Positions 58,513 to 64,000 of a DNA stretch of 64,000 nucleotides are shown piece after piece. The position numbers and the translations under genes were made by a program. Source of the stretch: Rhynchopus euleeides (lineage: Eukaryota; Euglenozoa; Diplonemea; Diplonemida; Diplonemidae); the NCBI GenBank assembly GCA_963210315.1, contig OY723270.1:1116001-1180000 (forward strand). Reading direction: 5' to 3'. The notes under the pieces were generated by a model. That model did not search any database. It saw nothing but the letters and a program-made list of their open reading frames with translations, and had not been told where the DNA came from. Position 1 is the first letter of the stretch. Each line of letters begins with the position of its first letter.

Positions 58513-59920
58513 TTGTATGGGGCGTGGGTCAGCAGGCGAGATCCCACCGCCAGGAGTGCCTCCCCACTGCAAGGGATACCCCGCAGCAAGCATTGTGAGC
58601 GCGCCTTCAAGTATGATGCGAAGAGTTCAGACTTCGTGGACCACTTTGACGGACCGCGCCATATCAAGAAGAAGAAGAACGCAGCGTTGAAAGTGCAGAG
58701 CCAGGGAAACAGCTGGCGCTGTCGGAGTGCGATACCCTCAGTGGCAGGCTTGCAACTTCGGATCGCCCGGGGTGCGTTGTTCACCGGATCACCGGCTGGC
58801 ATGGTGCATGATGCTGTCAAGAAGTGTGCCCCGAGGAGGGGCTGAACATGGTTGCGGCCAATCTAGGCACGTGTGTCGTGGATGACCGTGCAGGCAGAGG
58901 TGGGTGTCGCTCACTGGCATCAGGGCTCTTCCGACAGAGCTTTCCCTTGATCTCGGCGACAGCACCCCGGATGAGAAGGACACCGCCTTCGCTGATTTAT
59001 TCCCGAAGGCACGGGCGATCATCCCGGGCAATATGCAGCACCAGCTGGAGGGGTTCACGACCGCACTGGCGCTGAAGGATGTGCTGTGCCACATCTCTGA
59101 CGCAGCTGAGAGGGAGAAGCAGGCGAGCAAGACGGCACCACCGGCCGTGCGATCCCGCTTCTCTCCGACACACACTACCTGCACCGCTTGAGTGGATCTG
59201 CACCTTGCACCACGTCCCCGGGCATTTATACAATCTTCCGGGCCCGCTGCAGGACAGCGGCCCTGCTACGTGTGCGTCGCTTCTGCGGTTGGCAGAGATG
59301 CCCACGAAATCGCTGGGCTGGAGTCCCACCTGCAGGCCGCCGTCCGCCTGACGGCACCCCTCGCATCGCTGCTCCAGAAGTACTGCGATGCGCAGCTGGG
59401 TGTGCCAACGGCGTGCCCCTGTCGACGCAGTGTACACCGACATTGAGAATGTCATCGAGAAAGTGTCTGACGTGGGGAAGTACGACCCCCCCGTGCCCCT
59501 GGCAGGGGAGCTGGCCTGGGCTGGCGACCGCATGCGCAGAAGGTGGGACGGCACGGAATCAGGGAAGTCCTTCTGGTTTGTGGTCCGCCGTCTGTGCCCG
59601 AGCGCGTACGGCCGCATGAGTCGTAGGGGTGTCAGAACTCCGGTGCCACCTCCCCTCTGTTTCGGGGAGGTCACGAGCAGGGCCTGGGTGATCTACGACT
59701 AGGCCACCACGTTCCGAGGGTGTGCTGGATTTCTGGGACAACCCGGGGGCGAACCGGGCTGCTACACTCCTCTCTGCTCTCGGGTGTCTGCTGCTTGTCG
59801 AGCGACAGGCAGGGCGGAAGCCATTTTTCTTTGTACAGTCGACAGAGAATCGCAGTGCCCAATGTCATGTGCAGGCAACAGGGAGTTGTCAAGTGTGTTT
59901 CCTCAGCTCGGTACGGTAAG
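58513..59920 (+). pseudogene. Degraded gene, possibly a hAT-like transposase
   Basis: Protein-like stretches lie in different frames. 58513-58845 has CERAFKYDAKSSDFVDHF then GPRHIKKKKN, which resembles a BED-type finger with a ligand missing, followed by IARGALFTGSPAGMVHDAVKK, similar in style to the segment after the finger in hAT proteins. 58904-59191 reads DEKDTAFADLFPKARAIIPGN. 59192-59446 reads AAVRLTAPLASLLQKYCDAQ. 59388-59702 reads VYTDIENVIEKVSDVGKYD. The last piece, 59722-59919, has NPGANRAATLLSALGCLLLV. At least four frame changes separate them and no ATG is obvious. The call rests on weak resemblance and on the bracketing AACGGCCGTT clusters. Confidence 0.35.
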
Positions 59921-59929
59921 CAGGAGGCG

Positions 59930-60560
59930 AATCTCCAAAGGAAAATAGGAGGGGGAAAAAACGGCCGTTTTTTCGCCAACAAAACATGAAAACGGCCGTT
60001 TTTATATTTCGGTAGCGGGAACTGAGGTAGTGAATTCTCAGAAAATCCACTCCCTCCATGACGGCCGTTATGACACTATGATATATGCTTGTATTAGCCT
60101 GGTCAACAAAAATTGGGTTTTTAGTATGCTTGTATTCGCAGTATAACCATTTATAATTTTTCCAGAAAGCCCCGCATTATGCGAGCTGGCACGCTTAATA
60201 CAAGCATATATGCTTGTATTTGCCCCCCCCCCAGTAAGAAATTTCGAGATTTCTTAACATTTCTTGCAAGATCTTTGTCATACCATGTTATTTGTATAAA
60301 ATAGAACACCCCGCCTATATTGCGCCATTTTTACTTTGTAACATTGGTATGGCTAAAACCCACTTTTTCGGTGACCCAAAAAGTACCTAAGAAGTACCCA
60401 AATTTGGCTTTTTTTAAGGGGGGGTGTCAAAACTTATTTTCTGCCGGTTTCAGCCTGGATTTGTGGTCAGAGGCACCCCATGGCCAAAATGACCCCACCA
60501 CGATCCGCACAGATCCCAAACGTTCAAAAGAACGGGGTTATGGAAAATTCGTGAGGGGGG
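59930..60560. other. Non-coding mosaic of element ends
   Basis: It holds the right AACGGCCGTT cluster (59955-60070) and a piece ending in ATATGCTTGTATTTG then a C run and AG before TA (60205-60233), which has the G-run/TA end style of elements C, E and G. It also holds a reversed family C fragment (60470-60535, with ATCCGCACAGATCCCAAACG). No gene is seen. Confidence 0.5.
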
Positions 60561-60562
60561 TC

Positions 60563-61474
60563 CCGCTGGCTGGGGTGGGGCGAGCTGCCTGCCGGGTGGC
60601 GACCTCACACACCCTGCACCTGCACCGCCATCCTATACTGTCCTGCCATCCCTGCACTGTCCCGCCAGCCTATGCTGTACCGCCAATCCTGTTGTTCGAG
60701 CATGCCGTAGTACACGGCTCTCTCGCCTCTGCCACATGTGGCCAACAGCACAGTGTGTCGGCTTGCGACCTGCACTGCCACCTGCACCTGCGACCTCATG
60801 GATTCCAGTGCAGTGAAGACGAAGTCCGTGTGTGCGCCAACTATGCGGCACATGACCCCGCCTTCGCCGCATTCATCGCAAGATAATGTCCGCATGTAAT
60901 CAAGGTGTCTGGGCTACTGTGGCAAAAAGCTTCGAACGGCCGCTTCTGCACCACTGCGGCCGCCTGTTGTTCCCTCTCGCAGCTCGTTGACGGCGACGAT
61001 ACCGTCCTCGATTTCCTCCTGCGCTTCTTTCGTGAAGTTGCAAATAGGGATACGAAGACGTACGAGGCTGTGATGGAGTTGGAAGGGGACCGCGAGACTG
61101 TGCGGAGGATGGGAATCTGCTTCGCGCACCTCGTGTACCCCTGCATTCTGTTTGTGTCACGGTTCTCGAAGAGCGAGGCCCAGGCAAGTGACACTTGCCA
61201 GCTCGGGTTCTCCTCGGAGTTGTTCCGCTTCCTCGCCTGGCGCTTGTGGCAAGCGGAGGCGAATGCAGAGGACGGGTACCTCCGCTGGCTCCAGAGCTGG
61301 AGAGATCACCAGGAAGACTGCTTCGGCCAGTCCCTGTGCCTCTCGTTCGAGTCTGCAACGTGCACACTGAAGGGCAGTGTTCCCGAGGAACTGGCGATGA
61401 CTATGGAAAATGCATGTACAATTGCTTGCACTGTAAATTTTGACTATCCTCCTCGCCGCACAGGTGTCAGAGGA
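60563..61474 (+). CDS. 5' part of an unidentified gene interrupted by a hAT-like element
   Basis: One frame runs from about 60563 with a single TAA at 60884-60886. The first part is His/Cys-rich (TCGQQHSVSACDLHCHLHL). The second (60905 on) has good protein character: SQLVDGDDTVLDFLLRFFRE, ELFRFLAWRLWQAEANAED and FGQSLCLSFESATCTL. A short intron is likely just before the insertion (acceptor CCTCGCCGCACAG at 61450-61462), because the codons after it continue in frame with the part beyond the element. No ATG is certain. The family is not recognised and it could itself be a transposon gene. The element stands in its coding sequence, so this allele is probably not functional unless the insertion is spliced out. 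Confidence 0.45.
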
Positions 61475-61769
61475 CAGTGATCTGAGTAGGTACCGCACCA
61501 GGTACTACCCCCCGGTACCCCCCGGGACTTCGAAAATCCAGACTTGGGTCCCAGCCCAAAAATTCTCAGAAATTAGGAATTTCCGGATCAATTCCGGCCA
61601 GTAGTGTGGTCATTTTGCTCTGGGAGATGAGTTTGGTTGGTCGCAAATTTTTTTGACCTCACGTCCGAAGTACCCCCCCGCCATTTTTCATTTTGGGCAG
61701 GTCCACATTTCCTAGGAGGATTCTTCATATTCCTGGATTTCCCGAATTTCCTGGATTTCCCCCGGCCCC

Positions 61770-62045
61770 TTAGGCGATTTCAGGGCGGACAGGGCGGACA
61801 TGCCCGGACCGGGAAATCCGGGTATCCGGATGTCCGGGTCCAATTTTGACCCCCCCCCCCCCCCCCCCCCCGGACATTTCCCGAATTTCCCGCCCGGACA
61901 TGTCCGCCCGGACATCCGGACATGTCCGCCCCGGACAGGGCGGACATTTTCTGGTGTCCGGATGTCCGGGCGGACATGTCCGGACCCGGAAATTCGGGAA
62001 ATCCAATTTTGACCCCCCCCCCCCCCCCCCCCCCCCCCGGACATG
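61770..62045. repeat. Cluster of GGACATGTCC palindromes with C runs
   Basis: Repeated CGGACATGTCCGCCCGGACA and related words alternate with two C runs (61850-61870 and 62013-62038). The phrase GGGAAATCCGGGTATCCGGA and its complement recur on each side, so the cluster is itself palindromic. Confidence 0.75.
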
Positions 62046-62134
62046 TCCGGCCAGGACCTCAATAGTTTGATTTTTGGTCCAGAAAATAGTTTGAAATTTT
62101 TTGAAATCTGGGTGCCCAAAATTTTTGCTCCTAA

Positions 62135-62242
62135 GGGGGTCTTCGCTACGGGGTGACCGTCAGTGCGTTTTGGTGCATTTGCTGTTGAATTAGCTGAAAA
62201 CTGACGGAGATTGACGGAGGATAACGGCCAGCGAAGACCCCC
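62135..62242 (+). mobile_element. MITE family A, copy 5 (108 bp)
   Basis: It has perfect 13-bp ends and duplicates TAA (62132-62134 and 62243-62245). It is the most diverged copy inside (for example GACGGAGGATAACGG replaces the GTCGAAGTTTGTCG part), and it is nested in the hAT-like element. Confidence 0.9.
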
Positions 62243-62256
62243 TAAGACCGGCGATT

Positions 62257-62640
62257 TGTAGGGGGACCCTTTCGAATTTTTTTTTGGGGAAGGGTAAATT
62301 GAACGTTTTTGGCCAAATGAAGCCACTGCGACCATTCCCGGGCCTCGGAAATCAGATTTTTGCCCCTCAAATGCGGTCCCGGTCCGGACAAAAAACCGAA
62401 AAAATCGTGAAAAATGGCCCATTTTCCCCAGCCAAAAATGGGCCAAAAATGCCCCCCGGACACCCCCAGAGACATGTCCTAATCCGGGGTGCCAGTAGGG
62501 GGGACCTTTCGATTTTTTTTTCGAGGAGAGGTCAATTGAACGTTTTTGGACATCTGAGGCCACTGCGACCATTCCCAGGCCTCGGAAATGAGATTTTTGG
62601 CCCTCAAATGGGGTACCGGTCCCCACGAAATTCCGAATGT
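62257..62640. repeat. Pair of direct ~150-bp repeats
   Basis: GGGGGACCCTTTCG... and GGGGGGACCTTTCG..., each followed by a T run, a piece with GAACGTTTTTGG and then CCACTGCGACCATTCCC, occur at 62257-62400 and 62496-62640. A third start is at 63136 and a distant one at 40049. They differ by about 15%. Confidence 0.75.
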
Positions 62641-63411
62641 CATATGCAGCAATGGGGCAAACCACTCCCCAAATTTTGCTCAATGATTCCACCGTCGGGA
62701 CCATGGCAAGCCAGATTTTCTGATCAATTGGTTTGTTTGAGCATGTTCCTGGCCCTTGTTTGGAAAGTAGATGACCCCTGGCTGGAGAGGACGGTTGTGC
62801 TCGACCGGACGGAGAGAGAAACTTCTCCATAACCACCTCCACTCCACAATGCCACAAGTGGCAGGAAGGCCGGGTGTTACAGGCCTCAACCAGGGTTCCA
62901 AGGCTCTCCACTTCCTGGCTGCGTCAGGGATCACCGGGTACAGCGAGCAGGATTACCTGTCCTGACACCCCAGCATGTGCCACCGGAAGAACCCGAAACA
63001 GCAGCCCCCCCCTCATGGGGGTTGCAAGAGGCACGGAAATCGTTCAAATCGGACCAAGTCCGAAAATTCGGCACTTTCTTGGGTACAAATTGCGGTCCGA
63101 AATTTTCCGATTTTTTGAAAAAAGGCTAATTCTGTAAGGGGGACCTTTTCGAATTTTTTTTTCGGGCACTTTTTCCACAAGGAAATGTCCGCCCTGTCCG
63201 CTACTGTCCACTACCGATTTCAAGGATCCTCCCTAAGGAAAATTGGAAAAAAATTGATTGGCCAAAAACTCATCTCCCAGAGCAAAGTGACCCCACCACA
63301 GCTCTGAAAAACGCCGGAAATGCAAATTCCGCGAAACTGAAAACGACCATTTTGGGGGTACCAGGGGGTACTACCCCCCGGTACCTGGTACGGTACCTAC
63401 TCAGATCACTG

Positions 63412-63994
63412 CAGAGGAACAGTTGAACGAGGTTGTCCCCACTCTTCTCGCTGAATCTGGTGTCGCCAAATACTATGGTGCCCAGGGCATCTCGAGGGGT
63501 TCGACCCTCTGCCCCAAGGTATACAAGGCCGACGCTGAGAAGTTTCTCCGCACATCCATCCACCGTTTTGCTTCCGGTTGCTACTCCGAGTACAAGAGAT
63601 ACTCCCAGTCCACGGAAGGGATGGCTGCAGAGAGAACAGGCGCACTGGGACCTGCGGTCCTGGAAGGGGTCTGCGGCAGGATGCGGAGGGTGTTGATGAT
63701 GAATGGGGTCGCTATCCGGGATGGTGTCCTCCGCGCCAAGCTCTGTTGCATGCAGCATTGGGTTGATGGCACCTCTCCAGGTGTCACAGAGGCCCAGATC
63801 TCTTCTCTGGGGGAAAGCTGGAGGCGGTGCAGGAGAGGAAGCTCCGTATTGGCAAGCTGCGACTTGCGGAACTCGAAGTCGCGAGGATCGCAGACAATAA
63901 CGCATCTGAACGCAAGCGCAAGCGGACTGCCTTGATTGACAGTATTTGCATTGTATTCCACTGTGAATCTGAGACTGTGATGTGTCGTGGTTAA
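63412..63994 (+). CDS. 3' part of the interrupted gene, running off towards the window edge
   Basis: The codons GAG GAA CAG TTG AAC continue the frame of the left part across the CAGAGGA target site. The peptide reads LNEVVPTLLAESGVAKYYGA, then YKADAEKFLRTSIHRFASGC and VLEGVCGRMRRVLMMNGVA. Near 63800-63815 the better frame changes by one base (at a GGGGG run) and continues as a charged helix (LEAVQERKLRIGKLRLAELE, then SERKRKR) to a stop near 63990. No family is recognised. Confidence 0.45.
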
Positions 63995-64000
63995 AGGGGG

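Larger units (their letters stand above)
61475..63411. mobile_element. hAT-like non-autonomous element (1.94 kb) with 7-bp target duplication
   Basis: Both ends read CAGTGATCTGAGTAGGTACC inwards, and the inverted repeat continues for about 33 bp with one mismatch. CAGAGGA flanks it on both sides (61468-61474 and 63412-63418). The CAGTG start fits hAT termini; hAT elements usually duplicate 8 bp, and 7 are matched here. Inside lie GGACATGTCC palindromes between two long C runs (61770-62045), a family A MITE, and two direct ~150-bp repeats (62257-62400 and 62496-62640). No transposase is seen. Confidence 0.75.

Overview
This is nuclear DNA of a GC-rich, intron-poor eukaryotic microbe. Very long uninterrupted reading frames (2,476 and 1,846 residues), large secreted or multi-pass proteins, long repeat-filled gaps between genes, dense polypyrimidine tracts and a relic retroelement with split direct repeats would fit a euglenozoan such as a diplonemid. 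That placement is a guess from style; no marker gene here proves it.

Layout. The left half (1-36,500) holds the host genes. They are the C-terminal two-thirds of a soluble-adenylyl-cyclase-type ATPase/TPR protein (1-3,054), a giant secreted repeat protein (15,101-22,531), a coiled-coil protein on the minus strand cut by a 200-base assembly gap (23,556-24,327), a giant Pro/Thr-rich multi-pass membrane protein (26,978-32,518) and a two-finger C2H2 protein whose 5' end is unclear (about 35,140-35,940). Between the first two genes sits a 5.0-kb transposon (6,213-11,209). It has a 3-bp target-site duplication, three diverged arrays of one 31-bp repeat, and a captured piece of a class III nucleotide cyclase domain.

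The right half (37,300-64,000) is a nest of mobile elements. Several insertions can be proved because the uninterrupted target survives elsewhere in the window. They include an element with TIRs of about 360 bp invaded by a 5.3-kb foldback unit made of 10-bp satellites, which was itself invaded by an 807-bp element. A 485-bp type of element (family C) was invaded by a 109-bp MITE and by a 5.4-kb element with a complete 525-residue ORF plus a second, spliced gene. A 1.8-kb TIR element carries a large palindrome and a piece of large-subunit rRNA. A broken tyrosine-recombinase-type retroelement (53.5-58.5 kb) follows. Finally, a gene near the right edge is interrupted by a 1.9-kb hAT-like element.

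Two short MITE families run through everything. Family A is 108 bp with ends GGGGGTCTTCGCT; family B is 109 bp with ends GGGGGCCCTCGCTACCA or close variants. Both make 3-bp target duplications, and the 5.0-kb element has family A ends. Four other element types insert at TA, and three of them begin with a run of 7-9 G. No operon-like functional unit is visible among the host genes.
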